Positions 44,142 through 53,012 of a stretch of 54,825 bases of DNA are shown piece after piece. The notes under the pieces were generated by a model. That model made no database searches, was not told the origin of the DNA, and saw only the letters and a list, made by a program, of their open reading frames with translations. This DNA comes from an uncultured Erysipelotrichaceae bacterium (GTDB lineage: Bacteria > Bacillota_I > Bacilli_A > RF39 > UBA660), in assembly GCA_902793375.1 (NCBI GenBank), contig CADBDE010000015.1, positions 1 through 54,825 on the forward strand. The letters are read 5' to 3'. Position 1 is the first letter of the stretch. Every line of letters starts with the position of its first letter. Both the position numbers and the translations under genes were made by a program.

Positions 44142-44861
44142 ATGGAAGAAAAAAAAGAAGAAACTAAGGTAGAAAATAAAATAGAGGCTAAAGTAGAAAC
44201 AAGTACAGATAAAAAATCTTCATCAAAGCCAGCAAAGAAAAAAAAGGAAAAAATAAAAATAATTCCTTTTGATAAAATTGATATTACTACAGCTACAGAA
44301 GATGAAATAATAAAAAGTGGATTGAAGCATAATACAAAAGCAGATGTTACATGTTATTTTTTGTTATTTATAATAGCTGTATTAGCAGTTCTTCCACCTT
44401 TAGTAAGGTTTTTTCATCCAAGACCAATTACAAAAGAAGAAAGAGAAATTGTATATAATACATTAAAATGTTATAAAACAATAATTAGAGATAATTATGA
44501 ATTATCAACAGTTTTAACATCTAATTATAGAGATGGAGAAGTTCAAACTGTTGAATTTAACTTCAAATATTTTAAGAGAAATGATAAAGCAGAAGAAGGA
44601 TATGTATTTGCTGAAATTGATGAATTAGATAAATTAAATGTTAGTGGTATAACTAAGAAAAAAGAAGTAGGAAATGCTATATTTACAGTTGATTTTGAAA
44701 ATAATCAAGGATTAAAGGACAATAATGTATTAAAAGATTATACTTATTTTGTAAATGCTGAAGTTAATTTATTATCCAATGAAAAGGGTTATAGTTGCTC
44801 TAATGATTCTGAAAGTAAGTTGGAGGTTGTTGATGTTAAAACTGGAAAGAAAATTGAATAA
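44142..44861 (+). CDS. single-pass membrane protein of unknown function
   Basis: A 239-residue protein. The first 45 residues are very rich in Lys, Glu and Ser/Thr and probably disordered; one membrane helix spans about 71-90; the rest is an outside domain with two Cys (LKCYKT and GYSCSND) that could pair. AGAGGGA precedes ATG. Its end overlaps the start of the phosphohexomutase gene by 29 bases, so the two are co-translated. Family not recognised. Confidence 0.72.
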   Translation: MEEKKEETKVENKIEAKVETSTDKKSSSKPAKKKKEKIKIIPFDKIDITTATEDEIIKSGLKHNTKADVTCYFLLFIIAVLAVLPPLVRFFHPRPITKEEREIVYNTLKCYKTIIRDNYELSTVLTSNYRDGEVQTVEFNFKYFKRNDKAEEGYVFAEIDELDKLNVSGITKKKEVGNAIFTVDFENNQGLKDNNVLKDYTYFVNAEVNLLSNEKGYSCSNDSESKLEVVDVKTGKKIE

Positions 44862-46209
44862 ATATATTTTTAGAGGATATGATATTAGAGGTGTTTATCC
44901 AACTGATTTAACAGCAGATGTAGCTTATACTATAGGAAAAAGTTTTGGTACTTATGTAAAAAGATTAGGTCATTTTACTGCTGTTGTTGGTAGAGATAAT
45001 AGATATTCTTCAGATGAACTTGCGAATGGATTAATACAAGGAATTTTACAAACTGGTGTTAACGTAATTGATTTAGGTCTTTGTACAACTCCAATGTATT
45101 ATTATGCTTGTATTAAGCTTAATAATCCTACTGGAATAATGGTTACTGCGAGTCATAATCCAAAAGATGACAATGGTTTTAAATTTGCATTTGATGAAAG
45201 AGGAAATGCAAGAGGAGAAATGATTGAAGAATTTAGAGATTTTACTATGAAGTTTGATTTTGATGAGGGACAAGGACTTCTTGCTCATTATAATATTAGA
45301 AATGAATATTTAGATTTATTTAAGAAATCTTTAAATTTAGGAGATAGAAGAATAAAAGTAGTTTTAGATCTTGGAAATGGTACTACATCTTGTATTGCAG
45401 AAGAATTATATAAAATGTTTCCAATTGATTTAGATATTATTTTTGGAGAAAGTGATCCGACATTCCCTAATCATCATCCCGATCCTTGTGTTGAAAAAAA
45501 TCTTGATTCATTAAAGAAAAGAGTATTAGAAACACATGCAGATGTAGGTATTGGGTTTGATGGAGATGGAGATAGACTTGGAGTTATTGATGAAAAAGGT
45601 AATTATATTGCAACGGATAAGTATATGATTATTATTATAAGAGATATAATAGATAAAGTAACTAAAAAAGAATTTTTATATGATGTTAAATGTTCAAAGT
45701 CTTTATCTGACGAAATAGAAAAATTAGGAGCTAAAGGAATTTGTTATAGAACAGGAAACTCTTATACAAAAGCAAAAGTAAAAGAAGATAATATTCCTTT
45801 TGGAGGAGAATTATCAGGACATGTTTATTTTAATGATAATTGGCCTTGTTTTGATTCAGGTCTATATGCTGGATTAAGATTAATTGATATACTTTCAAAG
45901 ACTGATAAATCAGTTAGTGAGTTATTAGAAGGAATAAATGAATATTATTCAACTGAAGAATTAAAGTTTACATCAAGTGATGAAAAGAAATTTGGAATAG
46001 TTGATAAAATAAAAGAATATTGCTTATCTAAAAAATATGATATTAATGATATAGATGGAGTAAGAGTAACTTTTAATTATGGATGGGCTCTTGTTAGATG
46101 TAGTAATACAGGACCAAATATAACTGCAAGATTTGAAGCAGATACAAAAGAAAACTTAGAAAAACTTCAAAAAGAATTCATTGATTTAATTAATAAGTAT
46201 AATATTTAA
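44833..46209 (+). CDS. phosphomannomutase/phosphoglucomutase
   Basis: About 458 residues, alpha-D-phosphohexomutase family. FRGYDIRG at the N-terminus, catalytic Ser107 in VTASHNPKDDNG, metal-binding DGDGDRLG, sugar-binding GGELSGHVYF, and phosphate-binding RCSNTGPNITARFEA. Interconverts hexose 1- and 6-phosphates for sugar nucleotide and polysaccharide synthesis. ATG 44833 follows TTGGAGG by 6 bases; a longer open frame upstream lies inside the preceding gene and lacks support. GlmM is less likely given the ManB-type FRGYDIRG start. Confidence 0.9.
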   Translation: MLKLERKLNKYIFRGYDIRGVYPTDLTADVAYTIGKSFGTYVKRLGHFTAVVGRDNRYSSDELANGLIQGILQTGVNVIDLGLCTTPMYYYACIKLNNPTGIMVTASHNPKDDNGFKFAFDERGNARGEMIEEFRDFTMKFDFDEGQGLLAHYNIRNEYLDLFKKSLNLGDRRIKVVLDLGNGTTSCIAEELYKMFPIDLDIIFGESDPTFPNHHPDPCVEKNLDSLKKRVLETHADVGIGFDGDGDRLGVIDEKGNYIATDKYMIIIIRDIIDKVTKKEFLYDVKCSKSLSDEIEKLGAKGICYRTGNSYTKAKVKEDNIPFGGELSGHVYFNDNWPCFDSGLYAGLRLIDILSKTDKSVSELLEGINEYYSTEELKFTSSDEKKFGIVDKIKEYCLSKKYDINDIDGVRVTFNYGWALVRCSNTGPNITARFEADTKENLEKLQKEFIDLINKYNI

Positions 46210-46229
46210 TTCTCTTAAACAAATAATGA

Positions 46230-46257
46230 TTGCTTTTTTATATAAATATGGTATAAT
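46230..46257 (+). promoter_or_regulatory. promoter of the 46297 gene
   Basis: TTGCTT, 16 bases, TATAAT, with TG one base before the -10. Confidence 0.65.
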
Positions 46258-46296
46258 ATAGCAACTATGAAAGATTATTTTTTTGGGGGGTGTATC

Positions 46297-46656
46297 ATGA
46301 AAAATGATATTATAGATGTATATGAAATAAAGAGTAGAAAAATAATAGATGACTTATCTACAGTAAAAGAATTTAAAGAAACTATGAAAGAAAAACAAGA
46401 TAAAATAAAAGATTTTAAGGTTAATAATAGTGTTATGTATAAATTAACTCATCCAGTTAAAGTTATAAAAAATACTAAAGAATCTTTAAGATTAAAGAAT
46501 ATACAATCTACTTTTGATTATTACTATAATTCTAGTGTTTTAAAGTATATAACAGAAGAAAATGGAGATTTAACTGAAGACTTAGATAATGCTATATACT
46601 TTGAAAAACCAAATTATATAGTTGGATATATTAAATCATTAAATTTAAAAAAATAA
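46297..46656 (+). CDS. small helical protein of unknown function
   Basis: About 119 residues, largely alpha-helical and charged (IIDDLSTVKEFKETMKEKQDK, part) with no signal peptide or membrane helix. ATG at 46297 follows a GGGGGG(TG) ribosome site; the ATG at 46267 lacks one. An extended -10 promoter lies just upstream. Family not recognised. Confidence 0.68.
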   Translation: MKNDIIDVYEIKSRKIIDDLSTVKEFKETMKEKQDKIKDFKVNNSVMYKLTHPVKVIKNTKESLRLKNIQSTFDYYYNSSVLKYITEENGDLTEDLDNAIYFEKPNYIVGYIKSLNLKK

Positions 46657-46662
46657 TAAAAG

Positions 46663-46685
46663 AATGTACTTAGTACATTTTTTTT
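46663..46685 (+). terminator. terminator before yebC
   Basis: AATGTAC / GTACATT with loop TTA and a run of T. Confidence 0.82.
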
Positions 46686-46720
46686 GTTATACTATAAATG
46701 TATTAAAGGAAGGTGCAATT

Positions 46721-47440
46721 ATGAGTGGACATTCTAAGTGGGCAACAATTCATAGAAAAAAAGGTGAATTAGATGCACAAAGAGGAAAAATATTTCAAAA
46801 AATAGCAAAAGAAATTTATATAGCTGCTAAAGGAACTAATGGAGATCCAGATAGTAATCCTAGTTTAAGAGCAGTTGTAGAAAAAGCAAGAAGTAATAAT
46901 ATGCCTAAAGATAATATTCAAAAGGCAATTGATAAGGCTGTTGGTGGAGCTGGAGGAGAAGACTACGAAGCTATAAGATATGAAGGATATGCAAGTGGTG
47001 GAGTAGCTTTGATGATTGACTGCTTAACAGATAATAGAAATAGAACAGCAATGCTTGTTAGAAGTACATTAACTAAAAAAGGTGGAAACCTTGGTACTGA
47101 CGGGTCTGTTTCATATTTATTTGAAAGAAAAGGAGTTATAGTAACTGATAAATCACTTGATGAGGATACTATAATGATGGTTGCTCTTGATAATGGAGCT
47201 CTTGATGTTATAACAAATGATGAAACATATGAGATTTATACAAGTGCTAATGATTTCTTAAAAGTAAAAGATGCATTAACTGAAGCAGGAGTTAAAGAAT
47301 TTATAACAAGTGAAATAACTTTTGTTCCAAATAATTATATAGAACTTGATGATGAAACAAGTGAAAAAGTACTTGAACTAGTTGATACATTAGAAGATAT
47401 TGATGATGTTCAAAATGTATATCATAATTTGAGTGTATAG
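46721..47440 (+). CDS. yebC: YebC/PmpR family protein (TACO1-like)
   Basis: A 239-residue protein with the YebC signature SGHSKWATIHRKKGELDAQRGK (part: SGHSKWATI, DAQRGK), NMPKDNIQKAIDKA, YEGYASGGVALM and VSYLFERKGVI. Members act as regulators, and recent work links the family to translation of difficult sequences. ATG at 46721 follows AAAGGAAGGTG; an in-frame extension upstream would lie in the terminator and is rejected. Confidence 0.93.
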   Translation: MSGHSKWATIHRKKGELDAQRGKIFQKIAKEIYIAAKGTNGDPDSNPSLRAVVEKARSNNMPKDNIQKAIDKAVGGAGGEDYEAIRYEGYASGGVALMIDCLTDNRNRTAMLVRSTLTKKGGNLGTDGSVSYLFERKGVIVTDKSLDEDTIMMVALDNGALDVITNDETYEIYTSANDFLKVKDALTEAGVKEFITSEITFVPNNYIELDDETSEKVLELVDTLEDIDDVQNVYHNLSV

Positions 47441-47448
47441 GTGAAATC

Positions 47449-48426
47449 ATGAATATAGCAATTTTAGGAACAGGTGCATATGGAATAGCACTTGCTTTGA
47501 TGTTTCATAAAAATAATAATTCCATTAAAATGTGGACTAAATTTGAAGAAGAAAAAAATAGTATTTTAAAAGATCATGAGAATAAAAGAGTAATGCCAGG
47601 AGTTAAGATTCCAAAGGATATTATTATATCTAATGATTTTCAAGAAGTTGTAAGTGATGCACAAATTATTGTAGTAGCTGTTCCAGCTGGATTTGTTGAT
47701 GATGTTTCATTTGAACTTAGTAAATATTATAATGAAGAACAATTTGTTATGTTAGCTTCAAAAGGAATTGAAAGAGATAGTTGTTTGTTTGTTGCAGATA
47801 TTTTCAAAAGACATGTTAAAACAAAAAAATATGCTGTAATATCTGGACCATCATTTGCGGTTGATATAGTTACAAATTGTCCTATTGGATTATCTTTAGC
47901 AAGTGAAAATAAAAAAACAAGAGATATAATTAGAAAAACTCTTGAAAGTGATTCAATTAAACTAAGAGATACAAGAGATGTAATTGGAGTAGAGGTATGT
48001 GGATCAATTAAAAATGTTATAGCTATAGCAGCAGGAATCTTAGATGGAATGGGGTATCCTGAATCAACTCAAGCTATGTTTATTACAGAGTCTCTACATG
48101 ATATAAAAGAGCTTATTAGTAATCTTGGTGGAGATAGAAAAACAATTCTCTCTTATGCTGGATTTGGTGATTTACTTCTTACTGCAACTAGTAAAAAATC
48201 GAGAAACTTTAGTTATGGAAGATTAATTGGAACTAGAGAAAAAAAAGAAGTGATAGATGAATATGTTAAAAATACTACAATAGAAGGTTTATATACAATT
48301 CAATCTATTTATAAACTATTAAAGAATAAAAAAGTAAAAATGCCTATTATAGATTTAATATATGATATTATTGATAATAAAAAGAGTATTGAGGAATTAC
48401 CTAAATTTTTAATTAGTAAAAAATAA
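47449..48426 (+). CDS. gpsA: glycerol-3-phosphate dehydrogenase [NAD(P)+]
   Basis: A 325-residue enzyme reducing dihydroxyacetone phosphate to sn-glycerol 3-phosphate for phospholipids. Rossmann GTGAYGIAL at the start, SGPSFAVDIV, catalytic Lys in CGSIKNVIAIAAGI, GFGDLLLTATSKKSRN (active-site region), and EGLYTIQSIYKL. AGGTGAAATC precedes ATG. Terminator at the stop. Confidence 0.94.
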   Translation: MNIAILGTGAYGIALALMFHKNNNSIKMWTKFEEEKNSILKDHENKRVMPGVKIPKDIIISNDFQEVVSDAQIIVVAVPAGFVDDVSFELSKYYNEEQFVMLASKGIERDSCLFVADIFKRHVKTKKYAVISGPSFAVDIVTNCPIGLSLASENKKTRDIIRKTLESDSIKLRDTRDVIGVEVCGSIKNVIAIAAGILDGMGYPESTQAMFITESLHDIKELISNLGGDRKTILSYAGFGDLLLTATSKKSRNFSYGRLIGTREKKEVIDEYVKNTTIEGLYTIQSIYKLLKNKKVKMPIIDLIYDIIDNKKSIEELPKFLISKK

Positions 48427-48463
48427 AAAACTGATATATCGTAAAGATATACAGTTTTTTTTT
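48426..48463 (+). terminator. terminator of gpsA
   Basis: AAAACTG and CAGTTTT pair, extended by TATATC/GATATA with one bulged A, then nine T. Confidence 0.8.
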
Positions 48464-48489
48464 GTAATAATAATTATTTTTGATATAAT
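48462..48489 (+). promoter_or_regulatory. promoter candidate of the flippase gene
   Basis: TTGTAA, 16 bases, TATAAT, right after the gpsA terminator. Confidence 0.6.
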
Positions 48490-48546
48490 AATTTAAGAGT
48501 GATAATATACTTTTAGAAGTAAAAAAATAAGTAAAGGAAATAATAT

Positions 48547-50052
48547 ATGAAATCAAAGTATTCAGTTAAGAATTCAATTACATCGTTTATTAGTAATATA
48601 ATTTCAATTATATTTGTTTTTTTAAGTCAAAGTATATTTATTAAAACATTGGGTATAGAATATAGTGGACTTAATGGATTGTTTTCAAATATATTAGCTA
48701 TTATTAATTTGTTTGAGTTAGGAATTGGAAGTGCTATTGCATTCCATTTATATAAATATACTAAAGATAGTAATGAAGATAAAATAATATCAATACTAAA
48801 TTATTGTAAAAAGTTATATTTTGTAATTGTTATATTAATATTATGCTTTGGATTGTTAACTCTTCCATTTATTAGTTTTTTTATTAAAGAAGTTACAATT
48901 GAAATAAATATTTATATTATATATTTATTATTTATAATTAATACTATCTCTACTTATTTTTTAATACATAAAAGAATTCTTTTATATTCATTTCAAAGAA
49001 ATTATATAATAAATATTATTCATATTTTTTATATAATAATTGTTAATATAATACAAATATTAGTTATTATTTTTACTAAAAATTACTATTTATATTTAAT
49101 TATTAAAATATTATGTATTATATTAGAAAATATAGCTATTTCTATAAAAGCCAACAAAGATTATCAATTTATTCAAAATAAAAATAATAAAAAAATAACA
49201 ATTAAAGAAAAGAAAGATATTAAAACAAGAGTAAGAGCGTTAGCAATTCATAAAACTTCAGCTGCTATTACTTATGGAACTGATAACATATTAATATCTA
49301 GTTTTTTTGGTCTTACTGAATTAGGATTATATAATAATTATCATTATATTATTAATGCAGTTACAACACTTTTTCAAGGATTGATATCATCTACTGGAGC
49401 AAGCGTTGGAGTAATGCTTAATGAAAAAGAGTCTGATAATTATTTTGTTTTTAGAAGAATAAAATATCTAAATCATTTTTTAGCAATTTTTACATCTGTT
49501 TCGTTACTTGTTCTTGTTGAACCATTTATTACTTTGTGGCTTGGTAAAAAATATCTAATGGATTCATTTGTCTTGATTATACTAGTTATAAATTATTATC
49601 AATTGTTTATGAGAACGTCTTTTAATACTTTTAAAGATGCTGCTGGAATATGGGTTGAAGATAGAGTCGTAGCTATAATACAATCAATAGTTAATTTAGT
49701 TGTATCAATTATAATGCTTCATTTTGTTGGTCTTTCTGGAATATTTATTGGAACAATTGTAAGTTCTTTTACTGTATGGTTTTATAGTTATCCAAAATAT
49801 ATTTACAAAGGACTTTTTAAAATATCTTATGGAGACTATTATAAGGAATTTATATGGGAATTGTTTGTATTTATAGTAATAATGATTATTACCATAGTAA
49901 TTGTTAATATAATTACTTTTGATTCAATAATAATATCTTTTATTATAAGAATAATAATAGTTGCAACTATACCTAATATATTATTTATACTATTAAATGA
50001 TAAAAAATATTTTATATATTATGTTAATCTTGTAAAGAAAATATTAAAATAA
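48547..50052 (+). CDS. polysaccharide flippase (Wzx/MVF type)
   Basis: A 501-residue protein with about 12-14 hydrophobic segments. The start KNSITSFISNIISIIFVFLS (part), FIKTLGIEYSGLNGLFSNIL (part), and EPFITLWLGKKYL are typical of the polysaccharide transporter family that flips undecaprenyl-linked glycans. It opens a region with a pilin, a GT2 enzyme and an O-antigen-ligase-like protein. AAAGGAAATA precedes ATG. Confidence 0.85.
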   Translation: MKSKYSVKNSITSFISNIISIIFVFLSQSIFIKTLGIEYSGLNGLFSNILAIINLFELGIGSAIAFHLYKYTKDSNEDKIISILNYCKKLYFVIVILILCFGLLTLPFISFFIKEVTIEINIYIIYLLFIINTISTYFLIHKRILLYSFQRNYIINIIHIFYIIIVNIIQILVIIFTKNYYLYLIIKILCIILENIAISIKANKDYQFIQNKNNKKITIKEKKDIKTRVRALAIHKTSAAITYGTDNILISSFFGLTELGLYNNYHYIINAVTTLFQGLISSTGASVGVMLNEKESDNYFVFRRIKYLNHFLAIFTSVSLLVLVEPFITLWLGKKYLMDSFVLIILVINYYQLFMRTSFNTFKDAAGIWVEDRVVAIIQSIVNLVVSIIMLHFVGLSGIFIGTIVSSFTVWFYSYPKYIYKGLFKISYGDYYKEFIWELFVFIVIMIITIVIVNIITFDSIIISFIIRIIIVATIPNILFILLNDKKYFIYYVNLVKKILK

Positions 50053-50062
50053 TATTTTTTAA

Positions 50063-50091
50063 TTGAATAATTATAAAATATATTGTATAAT
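50063..50091 (+). promoter_or_regulatory. promoter of the Thr/Ser-tailed pilin
   Basis: TTGAAT, 17 bases, TATAAT, in the gap after the flippase gene. Confidence 0.75.
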
Positions 50092-50120
50092 TTAATTGAT
50101 AATTATAGAGAGGATTTTTT

Positions 50121-50822
50121 ATGAAGAAAGAAGATTTAGAAGAAAAAAAATATCAAGAAGAGCAACAAGAAGAGAAAAAACAACAATTAAAAAAAGAGAA
50201 AAGAGCATTTACATTAATTGAATTATTAGCAGTAATAATTATACTTGGAGTTTTGATGATAGTAGCAATTCCAGCAGTTACAAGTTATATTAATTCATCA
50301 AGAAAAAGTGCATATGTTGATACTGTAAAAGAACTATCTAATGGTGCTAAAGTAAAGGTTAATGAAGGAAAAAATGAAATGTATGATACAGACACAACAT
50401 ATTATATTGAAAGTGCATATATCAAAACAGAAAATGCTCAAAAAAGTCCATATGGTGATTTTGTAAAATCATATATAGTTGTAACATATGATGGAAAAGG
50501 ATATACATACTATTGGACTGGAGTAGATGATGCAGGACAAGGAGTAAGAGGAATAATTAAATCAGATTCATTAAATGAAGATGACATTGAAAGTGATATA
50601 AAAACTGGTGAAATAGAACCAGATATTGGAATTGGAAATAGATCAAAGATTAAAATAATTAAAGCAGATGGAACAATAATTGATGGAACAGTGAGAAAGA
50701 ATATATCTGAAGAAGGATCTAAAGAAATTGCAACATCTACATCTACATCAACATCAACAGCGACTGAAACAGCAACGTCAACTGCTCCAACAACACCACA
50801 AACAGCAACTGCTACAAATTAA
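50121..50822 (+). CDS. pilin-like protein with long leader and Thr/Ser-rich tail
   Basis: A 233-residue protein. Before the FTLIELLAVIIILGVL helix is a 29-residue, highly charged leader (rich in Lys, Glu, Gln), and the residue before Phe is Ala29 and not the usual Gly. Then comes SPYGDF...IVVTYDGKGYTYYW and DAGQGVRG. The C-terminal 29 residues are about two thirds Thr/Ser with Pro and Ala, a mucin-like tail that could be O-glycosylated. There is no large C-terminal domain. SD GAGAGGA precedes ATG; own promoter at 50063. Confidence 0.82.
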   Translation: MKKEDLEEKKYQEEQQEEKKQQLKKEKRAFTLIELLAVIIILGVLMIVAIPAVTSYINSSRKSAYVDTVKELSNGAKVKVNEGKNEMYDTDTTYYIESAYIKTENAQKSPYGDFVKSYIVVTYDGKGYTYYWTGVDDAGQGVRGIIKSDSLNEDDIESDIKTGEIEPDIGIGNRSKIKIIKADGTIIDGTVRKNISEEGSKEIATSTSTSTSTATETATSTAPTTPQTATATN

Positions 50823-50837
50823 AAAAGAAATAAAAAG

Positions 50838-50862
50838 GCACCTTATAATAAAGGTGTTTTTT
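50838..50862 (+). terminator. terminator after the Thr/Ser-tailed pilin
   Basis: GCACCTT / AAGGTGT with loop ATAATA and T run. Confidence 0.82.
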
Positions 50863-50928
50863 GTTATTAATATTTTACTTTATATTATAAATATTATAAA
50901 ATAGTTATATGGATATGGTAGGTACAAT

Positions 50929-51657
50929 ATGAAGAAAGTTAGTGTAATAATACCTGTTTATAATAGTTCTAAACATATTATCGAATGTTTAGATAGTGTT
51001 ATTAAGCAGACTTTTAAAAACTTAGAAATAATTCTTGTAGATGATAATAGTACTGATAATAGTTTAGATATTATCAAGTCATATAAAGATAAAAGAATTA
51101 AAATAATTGAATTAAAAGAAAATGTAGGTGCAGCAAGATCTCGTAACAAAGGTGTAGAAGTGGCAACTGGAGATTACATTTGCTTTATAGATAGTGATGA
51201 TTTTTGGAAATTAAATAAAATAGAAAAACAAGTTAGGTTTATTAATAATAAAGAATTTATTTATGCTGGATATAGTTATTATAAAAAAGGAAGAACTCAT
51301 AATGTAAAAGTTCCTAAACAAATTAATTATAATGAATCTCTAAAGAATACTACAATATTTACATCTACTGTTATGTTTAACATGAATAAGTTAACAAAAG
51401 AAGATATATATATGCCTGATATAAAACGTGGTCAAGATCAAGCTACATGGTGGAAAGTTTTAAAAAAAGGAATAAATGCTTATGGAATAGATGAAGTCTT
51501 AGCATTTTATAGAGTAGGTGAAAAATCTTTATCATCAAATAAATTAAAAGCATTAAAAAGAACATGGTATATTTTAAAAAGAGAAGAATTAGGAAGAACT
51601 AAAACATTATATTGTTACATGTGCTATATAAAGAATGCAATAAAAAGAAGATTATAA
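50929..51657 (+). CDS. glycosyltransferase family 2
   Basis: A 242-residue GT-A enzyme: VSVIIPVYNSSKHI at the start, VDDNSTDNS, GAARSRNKGV, and FIDSDDFW with the DxD metal site. No membrane helix is evident. It probably adds a sugar to a lipid-linked glycan. It is 13 bases upstream of the ligase-like gene, so they form one unit. TAGGT precedes ATG. Confidence 0.9.
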   Translation: MKKVSVIIPVYNSSKHIIECLDSVIKQTFKNLEIILVDDNSTDNSLDIIKSYKDKRIKIIELKENVGAARSRNKGVEVATGDYICFIDSDDFWKLNKIEKQVRFINNKEFIYAGYSYYKKGRTHNVKVPKQINYNESLKNTTIFTSTVMFNMNKLTKEDIYMPDIKRGQDQATWWKVLKKGINAYGIDEVLAFYRVGEKSLSSNKLKALKRTWYILKREELGRTKTLYCYMCYIKNAIKRRL

Positions 51658-51670
51658 AAGTGGTGATAGT

Positions 51671-52948
51671 GTGAAAAAAATATTAAATTATATAAAAAAT
51701 AATAAATTATTATTATATATAATAGTTAATGTTTTATACATATTTGTATCTAGTTTTCTTGCAACAATTGTTAAATGTATAACATTTAAAGATTATGGTA
51801 AATCTTTGATAATTGCTTTTATACTTAATCTTATCGTATCTATTTCGATATTTATATATCATAGATTTATAAAAAAAGATTATAAATTTAAGTGGTGTGA
51901 TTTATTACTTGTATTTATTACAATTTTTGCTATTATTTCTTTAATATTTGCAGAGAGATTTGATAAAGCTCTTTATGGAGAAGCTCTTAGATATGAGGGG
52001 ATATTTGCATTATTATATTATTTAACTTTGTTTTATTTAAGTAGCTTTGTTAATAAGAAAGATAAACTAAAAATAGTATATGTAATATTATTTACTGGAT
52101 TTTTTCAAGCAATGTTTGCAATTTTACAAAAAGCTCAATCTCCTTTAGTTACAACAGTAAAACATCATAGAGAAATATGGGCAATTGGTTTTACCAATAA
52201 TCCTAATTTTTTAGGAAGTTATATGCTTATGTGTCTTTCTATTTCATATGGGTTGTTTATAGATGAAAAAGATTGGGTTAAAAAAAGCCTTATATATATA
52301 GTATCTATAGTTATACTTGGAGGATTATTAGCAAGTGATACTATGAGTTGTATAGTTGGTTTATTTGGAATATTTGGACTATTATTAATTTATTCAATTA
52401 GAATAAAAAAATATAAAGAATTATTAATTATTATTATTTCATTTATTTCATTATTGTTCTTTTTTCAAAAAGGGAGATTAACTCATTTGGTTAATGATAT
52501 TATTAAAACTAAAAATGAAACTATTGAAATTTCAAAAGGTAATGTTAATGATGAGTACGGTACAAAAAGAATGGTAATATGGAAGGAAACTTTAAAAATA
52601 GTTCCAAAATATTTATGGCATGGAGTAGGAATAGATAATTTTGCTTATGCTTTTAATGGTAAAGCTTTAACTTACAAAAATTTATTATTTGATAAAGCAC
52701 ATAATGAATATTTACAGATATTAGTAACACAAGGAATTTTTAGTTTTATTAGTTATTTGTTATTCTATACATTGATAGTAATTGATGGATTTAAAAATAA
52801 TTTTGAAAAAGGGAAAGTATATTTAATTCTTCCAGTAGTAGGTTATTTAATACAAGCTTTCTTTAATATAAGTGTTATTGAAGTAGCTCCAATATTCTAT
52901 ATATTACTTGGGTTACAAATTGAAAGAAATAAAAAAATAAGTAAATGA
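51671..52948 (+). CDS. O-antigen ligase / polymerase / PglL-like membrane protein
   Basis: A 425-residue protein with about 11 hydrophobic segments and the Wzy_C type core: IGFTNNPNFLGSYML, a long periplasmic-type loop with KRMVIWKETLKIVPKY, GVGIDNFAYAF, and the His in DKAHNEYLQILV. This family includes O-antigen ligases, capsule polymerases and pilin O-oligosaccharyltransferases such as PglL. The start is GTG at 51671 with TGGTGATA upstream. Closeness to a Thr/Ser-tailed pilin suggests, but does not prove, protein glycosylation. Confidence 0.82.
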   Translation: MKKILNYIKNNKLLLYIIVNVLYIFVSSFLATIVKCITFKDYGKSLIIAFILNLIVSISIFIYHRFIKKDYKFKWCDLLLVFITIFAIISLIFAERFDKALYGEALRYEGIFALLYYLTLFYLSSFVNKKDKLKIVYVILFTGFFQAMFAILQKAQSPLVTTVKHHREIWAIGFTNNPNFLGSYMLMCLSISYGLFIDEKDWVKKSLIYIVSIVILGGLLASDTMSCIVGLFGIFGLLLIYSIRIKKYKELLIIIISFISLLFFFQKGRLTHLVNDIIKTKNETIEISKGNVNDEYGTKRMVIWKETLKIVPKYLWHGVGIDNFAYAFNGKALTYKNLLFDKAHNEYLQILVTQGIFSFISYLLFYTLIVIDGFKNNFEKGKVYLILPVVGYLIQAFFNISVIEVAPIFYILLGLQIERNKKISK

Positions 52949-52970
52949 TATTTTTGTTTACTTATTTTTA
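52936..52970 (+). terminator. terminator of the GT2-ligase unit
   Basis: AATAAGTAAA / TTTACTTATT with an 11-base loop and T tail; overlaps the stop codon and the -35 region of lysS. Confidence 0.65.
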
Positions 52971-52985
52971 TAATTATCGTATAAT
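52957..52985 (+). promoter_or_regulatory. promoter candidate of lysS
   Basis: TTTACT, 17 bases, TATAAT. No T-box or other riboswitch fits in the short leader. Confidence 0.55.
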
Positions 52986-53012
52986 ATTGTCAATTAAGAA
53001 GGGATGTATATT

